DNA from: Methylobacter sp. KS41
GTDB taxonomy: Bacteria; Pseudomonadota; Gammaproteobacteria; Methylococcales; Methylomonadaceae
Direction of reading: 5' to 3'
Assembly (NCBI GenBank): GCA_002862125.1
Contig: PHSP01000003.1
Span: forward strand, 1,054,001 to 1,118,000
Length of the DNA: 64,000 bases
Part shown: piece by piece, positions 56,743 through 64,000 of the stretch
Position numbering within the stretch: position 1 is the stretch's first letter
Layout: every line of letters begins with the position of its first letter
The notes under the pieces: model-generated
What the model was told of the DNA's origin: nothing
Database searches by the model: none
What the model saw: the letters and a program-made list of their open reading frames with translations, nothing else
Program-made: the position numbers and the translations under genes

Positions 56743-57672
56743 ATGCAATTTAAACTCTTGCTTTCAACAGGCGCTTTACTACTTGGTTCAGTTCCCTTCG
56801 CTGCCAATGCGTCCCTTGTTATCTATGCAACTTGGGGCGGCAATGTTTCCTCCGCCGAGCAGGCTGCTTTCAATTATGCCGCTCAAGAGTTTGAAAACTT
56901 GTTCACCAACAACATCACCGTGAACATTACGGTGCAAGGCGACCCGAATACGGGCCTGGGTGGCAGCTTATCTTATATTGATGTGTTTCCTAACCCCCGT
57001 TTCAATACTGACTACAGTTACAGTACTGTCAGAAGCGCTATCAATGCCTCCTATGGTTCCAATTTATTGCCGGTTATAGATCCTGCTGGCTCCGGGAGTG
57101 TTTTTGGCATGACAACCGCAGAAGCCAAGGCATTAGGCCTGATAAGTCCTACTAGCTCGACTTCAGACGGCACATTTTCCTTCAACCCGAACTTGACATA
57201 CGCGACTGATCCCAATGCCCGGGCGGTGGCTGGCGCATACGACTTTATCGGGATTGCCGAACACGAAATTTCCGAGATTCTGGGCAGAGTTCCCGGACTT
57301 AATGATCAGACGGCAGGGACGAAGTTCTTAACCCCTCTGGATCTTTTCCGCTATACGGCGCCTGGAACGATTAGCCTTAGCCCAACCGCGACCGGGGTTT
57401 ATTTTTCAATTGATGGCGGCAATACCAATTTGCAGGGTTTCAACTCTAGATCCGGCGCTGATCCCCAGGATTGGAATGGTTCAAATCCCAACGATTCGTT
57501 CAATGCTTTCCTTAGTGCTGGCGTGGGTGCTTCTATCTCGGCTGTTGACATCACCACGATGAAAGCGCTTGGCTATCAGCTCGCAGCACCGGTTCCGCTT
57601 CCCGCCTCAATTTGGCTGTTCGTTTCCGCACTGTTAGGCATGGGTGGGTTTAGCAGGAGACGCAACAAATAG
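56743..57672 (+). CDS. PEP-CTERM protein, NF038122-type metalloprotease-like
   Basis: The start at 56743 (MQFKLLLSTGALLLGSVPFAANA) gives a clean signal peptide and has AAGGAAA upstream, so it is preferred over an in-frame ATG at 56623. The 309-residue protein has a HEISEILGRV stretch like the NF038122 putative metalloprotease family. That motif is HExxExxGR rather than HExxH. The C-terminus is an exosortase signal: VPLPASIWLFVSALLGMGG, then SRRRNK. Exported and probably surface-linked. Protease activity is unproven. Confidence 0.8.
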   Translation: MQFKLLLSTGALLLGSVPFAANASLVIYATWGGNVSSAEQAAFNYAAQEFENLFTNNITVNITVQGDPNTGLGGSLSYIDVFPNPRFNTDYSYSTVRSAINASYGSNLLPVIDPAGSGSVFGMTTAEAKALGLISPTSSTSDGTFSFNPNLTYATDPNARAVAGAYDFIGIAEHEISEILGRVPGLNDQTAGTKFLTPLDLFRYTAPGTISLSPTATGVYFSIDGGNTNLQGFNSRSGADPQDWNGSNPNDSFNAFLSAGVGASISAVDITTMKALGYQLAAPVPLPASIWLFVSALLGMGGFSRRRNK

Positions 57673-57763
57673 AGGCGGCAAATGTTGGGTTAGGCTGTTG
57701 CCCGGCAATTGCTCCTGCGTTGCTTTACCTCCTGCATCTATTCAGTCGTAACCAAACCTACAC

Positions 57764-57921
57764 CTACTGGGTAAGGCAAAATCGTGGACATGATGATCAA
57801 AATCATCGGCCAGCACCGCCTCGCCGCCAAAAGAAATGACAAAGGTTTTATTGCGATGCGCGTGGATGTAGGACGATGAGTCTCTAAAACAGCTGACGAA
57901 AAGATTTTTGTGGTTCCATGA
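57764..57921 (-). pseudogene. Duplicated fragment of argA
   Basis: About 157 bases match 56106-56262 inside argA at roughly 90% (same order, scattered substitutions, no rearrangement). They encode the N-terminal piece from DSQKSFVAWF to HDFALLSS. The copy has no independent reading frame of use. It lies on the far side of the PEP-CTERM gene, in the same orientation as argA. Confidence 0.9.
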
Positions 57922-57924
57922 TGG

Positions 57925-58215
57925 CTATTTTCTCGATTGCCAATAATTGGGCTGTTTTCTTAGGTGCATGACAGCAATTATTTCTATCTGAGCCGGTTTT
58001 GTTCGAAAAATAATTGCATAAGGAAAGTGCAACAGCCGACATTTCCTGACATCGTCATCTATCGTTCGATATAACAACGGATTTCGGCATACTCTATTGA
58101 TAGCATCTTCAAGAGCTTCAATAAAGCGTTTTTCTAAACCCGCTTGTTGTTTTTTATAAAATAAAATGGTCTGCTCCAGTTCCTCTCTTGCTTGAGGATG
58201 CAGGAAATATTTCAT
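57925..58215 (-). CDS. ParE/RelE-type toxin of a toxin-antitoxin pair
   Basis: A 96-residue protein with the ParE fold pattern: FLHPQAREELEQTILFYKKQQAG, INRVCRNPLLYRTIDDDVRKCRLLHFPYAIIFRT and IEIIAVMHLRKQPNYW. ParE relatives poison gyrase and RelE relatives cut mRNA; the sequence favours ParE. It overlaps the antitoxin gene by four bases. Confidence 0.88.
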   Translation of the reverse strand: MKYFLHPQAREELEQTILFYKKQQAGLEKRFIEALEDAINRVCRNPLLYRTIDDDVRKCRLLHFPYAIIFRTKPAQIEIIAVMHLRKQPNYWQSRK

Positions 58216-58436
58216 AAATAACGTGTTTTCAACTTGTCCATAAATTGTTCACCATCAATCAATAGTGAAGGATTGGTATCTATTTCCTTACAGCGTTTTT
58301 GTATTTCTTGCCGCCATGCTTCTGAAACAACAAAGTCTTCTTCATAATCCAGACTTTCCAGCAATATCTCCGCGATATAAGCTCTTAAAGCAGGCTCAAG
58401 CTTCAATGCCTGCTCGGTAATGGTTTCTATATTCAT
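58212..58436 (-). CDS. Addiction-module antitoxin (PF09720-like)
   Basis: A 74-residue acidic protein (MNIETITEQALKLEPALRAYIAEILLESLD..., ending MDKLKTRYL) of the type commonly encoded just before ParE-like toxins. Its gene is first in the pair, the order typical of such modules. It would bind and neutralise the toxin. The pair lies next to an argA fragment and an IS-split SIR2 gene. Confidence 0.85.
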   Translation of the reverse strand: MNIETITEQALKLEPALRAYIAEILLESLDYEEDFVVSEAWRQEIQKRCKEIDTNPSLLIDGEQFMDKLKTRYL

Positions 58437-58520
58437 AAATTACCTCCAATTATTGTGCGTAGTGCGTTATAGCTAGCGTATTACACCAACATGCGGTGCC
58501 ATACGAACGCCTTTTTCACC

Positions 58521-58829
58521 CTACGGATCGCGTCTTACCGTGTTGTCACATTCTCCATTTACAGCACGCGCGATTTTTTCGTAATTACAACAGGCTTTTT
58601 GCATACCACCGTACCAGATAGATAAGGGTGTGTCAGGATCATTTGAACTTTCAAATGCATCAATTTCATTTAATTTTTCAACACGCTCTGGATAGGTATG
58701 ACCAGACCATTCCATAGATGTCGGTTCGTTACCAAAGAAGTTAATAGCTTGTTTAGCAGAGGATAACGCATCAGGACTTGATCTACTAACTGTCATAGTG
58801 TCACCATCCGCATAGTCTATAACTACCAC
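58521..58829 (-). pseudogene. SIR2-like protein, C-terminal fragment (split by IS)
   Basis: A 102-residue frame that continues the SIR2-like protein interrupted at 60486. The upstream part ends LLFSGYRNNRRRPV and this part begins VVIDYADGDTMTVSRSSPDALSS, which joins smoothly. It ends AVNGECDNTVRRDP at a natural stop. The frame was separated from its start by insertion of the IS3 element. Its ATG at 58829 is not a true start. Confidence 0.75.
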
Positions 58830-58880
58830 TATAGTGGACCCCGAAATCCGGACAATAGTTTAAGCTATAGCCTGTTGTGA

Positions 58881-59189
58881 ATGAAGAGGCAGATAATGAG
58901 CGAAAGCAAACGGAAAATTTTTACAGGCACGCAAAAAGCCAAGATTGCGCTGGAGGCGGTGAAGGGCACTAAAACAGTCAATGAGATCGCACAGGAGTTC
59001 GGAGTCCATCCGACCCAAGTGACGCAATGGAAGAAGGAATTGCTTGCCAATGCAGGCAGTTTATTTGAAGGCAAGCGTGGCCCTAAACCGGTCAATGCCC
59101 AGAGTGACCCAGACCGGTTGTACGCCAAGATCGGGCAACTCAACATGGAACTGGATTGGCTTAAAAAAAAGTCTGGACTCAGCCTGTAG
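58881..59189 (+). CDS. IS3 family transposase OrfA (helix-turn-helix)
   Basis: A 102-residue protein with an IS3 OrfA helix-turn-helix (FTGTQKAKIALEAVKGTKTVNEIAQEFGVHPTQVTQWKKE) and a C-terminal leucine-zipper part. Near the end (WLKKKSG) a run of A forms a slippery site; a -1 frameshift there would produce the OrfAB transposase. Frameshifting is the usual mechanism in this family. Confidence 0.92.
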   Translation: MKRQIMSESKRKIFTGTQKAKIALEAVKGTKTVNEIAQEFGVHPTQVTQWKKELLANAGSLFEGKRGPKPVNAQSDPDRLYAKIGQLNMELDWLKKKSGLSL

Positions 59190-59257
59190 TTGAGCGGCAG
59201 AAGTGGATAGAGCCAGGTGGATTACTTGCCCTATCCACGCAATGCAAGCTTCTCGCG

Positions 59258-60106
59258 GTGACGCGCTCGGTGGTGTATGACCAGAAAAAGCGTCCACAAA
59301 AAGCAGTCGACGAGTTTGAGTGCATGCTGTTGAACAAGCTCGATGAAGAGTACACGCGGCATCCGTTTTATGGGTCGCGGCGCATGACGAAATACTTATG
59401 TGGCTGTGGGTACGCAGTCAATCGCAAGCGGGTGCAACGCTTGATGCAAAAGTTGGGACTGGCCGGTATGGCTCCCGGCCCCAACACCAGCAAGCCACAT
59501 CCGGAGCACAAGCTTTATCCGTACGTGTTAAGGGGCTTAGCTATTATCCGCCCCAATCAGGTATGGAGCACCGACATCACTTACATTCGACTACGGCACG
59601 GATTTGTGTATCTGGTTGCGATTATTGACTGGTACAGCCGCAAGATACTGTCATGGCGATTGTCGAACACGATGGATGCGGGATTCTGTGTGGATTGTTT
59701 GGAAGAAGCCATCAAGAACTATGGTGCGCCGGAGATCTTCAATACCGACCAGGGCCCTCAATTCACCAGTGACAGTTTCACTGGCGTATTGATCAAAAAT
59801 GGCATCACCATTAGCATGGATGGGCGAGGCCGTGCTTTGGACAATATTTTTGTCGAACGGCTATGGCGCACGGTGAAATATGAAGATGTGTACTTGAAGG
59901 GATACGAAAACATGCCGGATTTACTATTGGGGTTGACGCAGTACTTCCTGTTTTACAACGAGGAAAGGCTACATCAATCGTTGGACTATACAACACCGGA
60001 TAGGGTGTATCAGACAGCAACGGGTGGCGGCGCCAAGATTGTGGATAAATTTAACAAGCCGGCAGAAACATTAGGTATTGAACTTACGAACGTCAGCGAA
60101 AGTTGA
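59258..60106 (+). CDS. IS3 family transposase OrfB (DDE integrase domain)
   Basis: A 282-residue protein with the DDE catalytic core: WSTDITYIRLRHGFVYLVAIIDWYSR (D), FNTDQGPQFTSDSF (D) and RGRALDNIFVERLWRTVKYEDVYL (E). Expressed mainly as OrfAB by frameshift from orfA; coding likely reaches upstream of the first ATG in this frame to about 59190. Intact, so the element may still be mobile. Confidence 0.95.
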   Translation: MTRSVVYDQKKRPQKAVDEFECMLLNKLDEEYTRHPFYGSRRMTKYLCGCGYAVNRKRVQRLMQKLGLAGMAPGPNTSKPHPEHKLYPYVLRGLAIIRPNQVWSTDITYIRLRHGFVYLVAIIDWYSRKILSWRLSNTMDAGFCVDCLEEAIKNYGAPEIFNTDQGPQFTSDSFTGVLIKNGITISMDGRGRALDNIFVERLWRTVKYEDVYLKGYENMPDLLLGLTQYFLFYNEERLHQSLDYTTPDRVYQTATGGGAKIVDKFNKPAETLGIELTNVSES

Positions 60107-60485
60107 GGTTAAAAAGAGCGGATATTGGTTTAAAGCCTCTACCGGCGGTCTCCATGTGGACAAAGCGTGAATTTCCTTCGGAACGTGTGGATAAGCTGAT
60201 AGAAAACTGCTTAGGCAGTTTACCACGAGCTTACCCACACTAATTCACCCTTTGACCACATTCCGCCGCAGTAAACATAAAGGAATATCAAAATGCCTGC
60301 GGCGCAATAATAACAATGTATTGAAATGAAAAAGGAAATGACTTAATTTTTGAATAATTTGTTGTGGGCAATAGGGAGTACTCTACTCCGTATAGAAGAA
60401 TTGGGACAGCGCCATTCAGCTGTAATGTGGACAGGACTCTATCTTAAACTCAATGAATATTTGTCTGGACAGAGGGGGCCACTTT

Positions 60486-61480
60486 ACTGGACGCCTGCGG
60501 TTATTACGATAGCCTGAAAATAATAAATTCAAGTGTTCATCGGCGAAACCATATCCCAGAAATAAAACCCCTTCACACTCATGGACTAATCGGTCCAGTT
60601 CAGCATGATATGTTCTGAATGGTTGGTATTGCAGTTGCAATAACTTCCCGTATCCAATCACAATTTCAGAGCTGTGCAAAACCAACCCTTCTTTGGTATG
60701 TGTATTTGATCGTCCTCTAGCCCCTCCAGAATCTCGATTATAGGTTTTGGATAGATCATCTATCCATTTCAAATCACGCCAAGAATCGAAGTGAACTGAA
60801 CCGTGAAGATGCAACAAGCATCGCCAGTTTTTGCGATCAAAAATAGTTTCGGGCTTAAATAATCCTGTGGTAGGATCGAAACCTGTATTTATGGGGTGTA
60901 ATGCTTGGTATACAAGATTATCGTAGTTAAGGCTGACAATAGCTAACTCAAAATCATTATCCAATCTCCTTAAAAAACTATTCCATTGGTCCAATTGATC
61001 TTTGTAATTACACTCAACTTTTTGACACCTTTCTCTAAATTCTTGGAGTAGTGATTCAATCAAATGGTCTACTAGAGAATCTAAAACACGCGAATCTGTT
61101 TTTTGGTGCCTACCAGAACGACGAATATCTGGTAGTTTCCTTCCGCTCAGAAAAGCGCCAATAGAAGAGGTATAAACACCATTTAAGAAAAAGGCGGGCA
61201 AGAGATACAAAACATATAAAACTTCTTCAAAATTAGTTGGTGTTCTAAGATGATTCTCTAAATGATCTTTTTTATACCTTTCAATTTCACGTACAAAAAA
61301 TGAATATAGGCTTCCGTACTTGTTGGCAGCTAAGGGATAATCGTCTTTTGCCCATTAAGGAATAGGTTATTGATGCACCTAACCGAAGGCATACCAAGCT
61401 CTATTGATGCTCCCGCACCGACAACCACTAGGATCTTTTTCTTTCGAGACATTATTGCCCTTAAACTTTTATTTAGTGAT
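60486..61480 (-). pseudogene. SIR2-like protein, N-terminal part (frameshifted, cut by IS)
   Basis: The gene starts near 61453 with SRKKKILVVVGAGASIELGMPS, the NAD-binding GAGAS motif of SIR2. A frameshift lies near 61350, where the frame passes from ...NNLFLNGQK to KDDYPLAANKYGSLYSFFV. Later parts carry VSLNYDNLVYQAL, LLHLHGSVHF and VLFLGYGFADEHLNLLF (SIR2_2 domain). The protein then runs into the IS end at 60486 and continues at 58829. Such proteins often act as NAD-depleting defence effectors. This copy is doubly broken. Confidence 0.8.
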
Positions 61481-61496
61481 ATAAATTTTAGAGCCA

Positions 61497-61575
61497 TAGG
61501 TTGGGTTAGGCTATAGCCGTAACCCAACACATCGAAGCGGCAATGTTGGGTTACGCTTATCGCTAACCCAACCTA
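61497..61575. repeat. Palindromic repeat between the SIR2-like gene and ilvD
   Basis: TAGGTTGGGTTAGG (61497-61510) and CTAACCCAACCTAC (61563-61575 region) are inverted repeats. An inner pair GTAACCCAACA / TGTTGGGTTACG forms a second palindrome. Similar in style to family A at 31273 but a different sequence. It partly covers the first codons of the frame preceding SIR2. Confidence 0.75.
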
Positions 61576-61577
61576 CA

Positions 61578-63275
61578 TCAATCCAGATTATCAGTCACCG
61601 CGCCCAACGAAGCAGAACTCACCAGCTTGGCATATTTCGCCAATACGCCACGGGTATAACGCGGAGCGGGTTGCTGCCATTTTTCAAGGCGGCGCGCCAT
61701 TTCGTGTTCGTTGATAACCAGTTTCAGTTCATTGTTTTCGGCATCTATCGTGATGGTGTCGCCATTTTCAACGATTGCTAAAGGGCCGCCAACGTAGGCT
61801 TCAGGTGTAATGTGTCCGACTACAAAGCCGTGAGTGCCGCCGGAAAAACGGCCATCGGTTATCAAGGCCACTTCTTTTCCTAAGCCTTTGCCCATAATTG
61901 CGGAAGTGGGTGAGAGCATTTCGCGCATGCCGGGGCCGCCTTTGGGGCCTTCGTAGCGGATTACGATAACATCGCCTTTGACGATGTCGCCGTTCAATAT
62001 GCTCTGCAAGGCCTGTTCTTCGGCGTCGAATACTTTGGCGGTGCCGATGAAACGCAGACCTTCCTTGCCGGTGATTTTTGCAACCGCGCCGCCGGGCGCA
62101 AGATTGCCGTACAAGACCACTAGATGACTGTCTTTTTTAATCGGATGATCCAGGGAATGAATCATATCCTGGCCTTCGGGATAGGGTTTCACAGCCGCTA
62201 AATTCTCCGCCAGGGTCTTTCCGGTTACCGTCAGGCAGCCGCCGTGCAGCAAGCCTTCGTCCAGCAGGATTTTCATCAGTGGTTGAATGCCGCCTATTTC
62301 GATCAGTTCGGCCATCTGGTAACGGCCGCTGGGTTTTAAATCGGCAAGCATGGGCACGCGCTTGCCGATGCGGGTGAAGTCATCCAGAGTAATGTCAACG
62401 TTTGCGGCATTTGCCATTGCCAGAAGATGCAAGACTGCGTTGGTCGAGCCGCCAAGCGCGATGACTACGGTAATGGCGTTCTCAAAAGCGGCCTTGGTCA
62501 TGATGTCGCTGGGCTTGATGTCATTCTTCAGCAATTCCAGGACGGCAGCGCCGGCGCGTTCGCAGTCCAGCTTTTTATCATTTGAGATAGCGGCCTGGGC
62601 TGAACTGTTGGGTAAGCTCATGCCCAGCGCTTCGATCGCGGAAGCCATAGTATTCGCGGTATACATGCCGCCGCAGGAACCCGCGCCGGGAATTGCCTTG
62701 GCTTCAATTTGAGCCAGTTCGGCATCATCGATCTGGTTGTTGGCTCTGGCGCCGACCGCTTCAAAGACTGAAACAACATCGAGTTTTTTGTCATTATGAC
62801 ACCCCGGCATGATGGTGCCGCCGTATACGAAAATCGCCGGACGATTCAGGCGTGATAGGGCTATCATGCAGCCCGGCATATTCTTGTCGCAACCGCCGAT
62901 CGCAACAATGCCGTCAAAACCCTGGCAGCCAACGACGGTTTCAATGGAGTCGGCGATCACTTCGCGTGACACCAGCGAATATTTCATGCCCTCGGTGCCC
63001 ATTGATATGCCGTCGGATATCGTGATGGTATTAAAGATAACCGCTTTGCCATCGGCTTTGTCAACGCCCGATGCAGCCGCATCAGCCAGTTTGTTGATGT
63101 GCATGTTGCACGGCGTCACCATGCTCCAGGTTGAGGCAATGCCGATTTGCGGTTTGATAAAGTCTTCATTTTTAAAGCCGACCGCGTGCAGCATGGCGCG
63201 GCTTGGCGCACGTTCCATGCCGTCAACGACTAAAGAAGAAAAGGTGCGGGTGTTGTGGTCATCTGAATGAGCCAT
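61578..63275 (-). CDS. ilvD: Dihydroxy-acid dehydratase
   Basis: A 565-residue iron-sulfur dehydratase making 2-oxo acids in valine, leucine and isoleucine synthesis. The ATG at 63275 ([19 protein letters not shown]) is chosen over an earlier frame start because the family starts here and AGGAA precedes it. It has [14 protein letters not shown] and [20 protein letters not shown] with cluster cysteines, [17 protein letters not shown] and [18 protein letters not shown]. Complete. Confidence 0.97.
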   Translation of the reverse strand: MAHSDDHNTRTFSSLVVDGMERAPSRAMLHAVGFKNEDFIKPQIGIASTWSMVTPCNMHINKLADAAASGVDKADGKAVIFNTITISDGISMGTEGMKYSLVSREVIADSIETVVGCQGFDGIVAIGGCDKNMPGCMIALSRLNRPAIFVYGGTIMPGCHNDKKLDVVSVFEAVGARANNQIDDAELAQIEAKAIPGAGSCGGMYTANTMASAIEALGMSLPNSSAQAAISNDKKLDCERAGAAVLELLKNDIKPSDIMTKAAFENAITVVIALGGSTNAVLHLLAMANAANVDITLDDFTRIGKRVPMLADLKPSGRYQMAELIEIGGIQPLMKILLDEGLLHGGCLTVTGKTLAENLAAVKPYPEGQDMIHSLDHPIKKDSHLVVLYGNLAPGGAVAKITGKEGLRFIGTAKVFDAEEQALQSILNGDIVKGDVIVIRYEGPKGGPGMREMLSPTSAIMGKGLGKEVALITDGRFSGGTHGFVVGHITPEAYVGGPLAIVENGDTITIDAENNELKLVINEHEMARRLEKWQQPAPRYTRGVLAKYAKLVSSASLGAVTDNLD

Positions 63276-63359
63276 GTGATCGATTCCTGATGTTAAGATA
63301 ATAATGGGCAAAGGTGAAAGTCACAGAAATATGGATTCCTTGGCTTTTTGCCTTGTTCC

Positions 63360-63998
63360 TTAAAATGAATCCCAGCTGTTTTTGCGCCGCCAGCCGAGTT
63401 TGGGCAGAATAAATCCTAATATAACCCCGGCAAGAGCGAGTATGCCGCCATACAGGAACCAGTCCTGGCTGGCGCTGTCTTTTAATGCCTGGTTTTCAAG
63501 TTTTAATTGCTGCAATTCCCGGTCCGCACTGACGAAGCGTTCCCGAAGATCATCACGTTCATTTTTTAATTGAGAGCAGTTGGAGGACGTCATTTTCAAT
63601 TCGCCAAGTTCTCTTTTTAACTGATCGCGTTCATTAGCCAATGATTGTTCGAGAGTCGTTCCAGGCGTGATAGAACTTTTAACTTGAGTTAATTCAGTCT
63701 TGAGTGCGGTATTTTCAGTCTGTAACGATTCAATAAGTTTGCTGCTGGTTTCGTTTTTGTTGAGAACGGGCAATTGAGTTGTAATATGCCGGGACTCAAT
63801 GAAGCCTTCTATGCCGTTAATCGTGCGAACCCGCGTGAATCCGCTTTTTTTGTTTACTTTAATAACAGTCAGCGGAGTTCCTATGGCGAGCGTTTGCAAC
63901 ACTTTGCCCCGCATACTTTCTTCGCTTTTCAGCGTTAAAGCCAGATTGGTCGTAACGTAGACAGTTTCGGCCTCCGCTAGGCCGAAAGTTAAAATCAA
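63360..63998 (-). CDS. TIGR04211-type SH3 domain protein (5' end beyond the window)
   Basis: A 212-residue frame that remains open to the window edge; the TTG at 63998 is probably internal to the signal peptide (ILTFGLAEAETVYV). An SH3b-like domain covers residues about 12-75 (YVTTNLALTLKSEESMRGKVLQTL...RVRTINGIEGFIESRHI). A coiled coil rich in Gln, Glu and Lys follows, then a C-terminal membrane helix (WFLYGGILALAGVILGFILPKLGW) and a basic tail. This matches YgiM-like/TIGR04211 proteins of unknown role. Confidence 0.85.
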   Translation of the reverse strand: MILTFGLAEAETVYVTTNLALTLKSEESMRGKVLQTLAIGTPLTVIKVNKKSGFTRVRTINGIEGFIESRHITTQLPVLNKNETSSKLIESLQTENTALKTELTQVKSSITPGTTLEQSLANERDQLKRELGELKMTSSNCSQLKNERDDLRERFVSADRELQQLKLENQALKDSASQDWFLYGGILALAGVILGFILPKLGWRRKNSWDSF

Positions 63999-64000
63999 GA

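Larger units (their letters stand above)
58830..60486 (+). mobile_element. IS3 family insertion sequence (complete)
   Basis: About 1.65 kb. The left end TATAGTGGACCCCGAAATCC and the right end (complement of 60462-60486, TAAAGTGGCCCCCTCTGTCC) share 25-base imperfect inverted repeats. It carries orfA and orfB in the IS3 arrangement. The 380 bases after orfB hold no gene. No clear target duplication was identified. The ends fall inside a SIR2-like gene. Confidence 0.85.

Overview
The window reads as a chromosome segment of a gammaproteobacterial methylotroph, most likely a type I methanotroph (Methylococcales). This is an inference. It rests on a pqqABC(D) cofactor operon, two large MauG-like di-haem proteins, several PEP-CTERM surface proteins, an N-type ATPase remnant and the general style of the housekeeping genes. 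No rRNA, tRNA or CRISPR array was recognised.

Layout. 1-2700: the PQQ operon on the minus strand (pqqA, pqqB, pqqC, then the start of pqqD at the window edge), with a Uma2-type nuclease gene wedged between pqqC and pqqD. 2.8-6.1 kb: a small membrane protein, moeB, and groES-groEL behind a promoter that overlaps a perfect CIRCE operator. 6.2-8 kb: a SEC-C/TPR/sulfotransferase fusion. 8-16.5 kb: a surface/redox block. It holds a c-di-GMP-I riboswitch-like element, a PEP-CTERM protein, two tandem MauG-like cytochrome peroxidases, a second PEP-CTERM protein and IS remnants. 16.9-20.8 kb: rpmE, a Gly/Tyr-rich lipoprotein, sdaA, a helix-hairpin-helix protein and a phosphoribosyltransferase. 21.2-25.9 kb: an incomplete N-ATPase operon (Q, a, c, b, alpha, gamma) without beta, epsilon or AtpR, followed by radA. 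27.5-36.8 kb: an NTF2-like fragment, a divergent lysR/azoR pair, a YceI protein, three copies of a palindromic repeat, a membrane-anchored Hsp20, ppsA and birA-coaX. 37.0-42.4 kb: a GC-rich minus-strand operon of polysaccharide deacetylase, GNAT-like protein, acyl carrier protein, E2-like acyltransferase and fused E1. 44.0-54.0 kb: a Ter-type stress cluster (three TerD-family genes, ATP-grasp, PRTase-TRSP, HAD, StiP-type PRTase, citrate-lyase-like aldolase, TerB), interrupted by an AAA ATPase/TOPRIM-like pair that resembles a defence module. 54.1-64 kb: cpdA, argA, a PEP-CTERM metalloprotease-like gene followed by a duplicated scrap of argA, a ParE-type toxin-antitoxin pair, a SIR2-like gene split by an IS3 element, ilvD and a TIGR04211-type SH3 protein cut by the window edge.

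How genes work together. The pqq genes make the cofactor of methanol dehydrogenase. The MauG-like and PEP-CTERM genes probably act at the envelope. The Ter cluster matches the described Ter-linked pathway thought to make a nucleoside-like metabolite. The best candidates for something little described are the GC-rich ACP/E1/E2 operon and the ATPase-TOPRIM pair embedded in the Ter locus. Interspersed palindromes, IS scraps and broken genes show that the accessory parts have been rearranged repeatedly.
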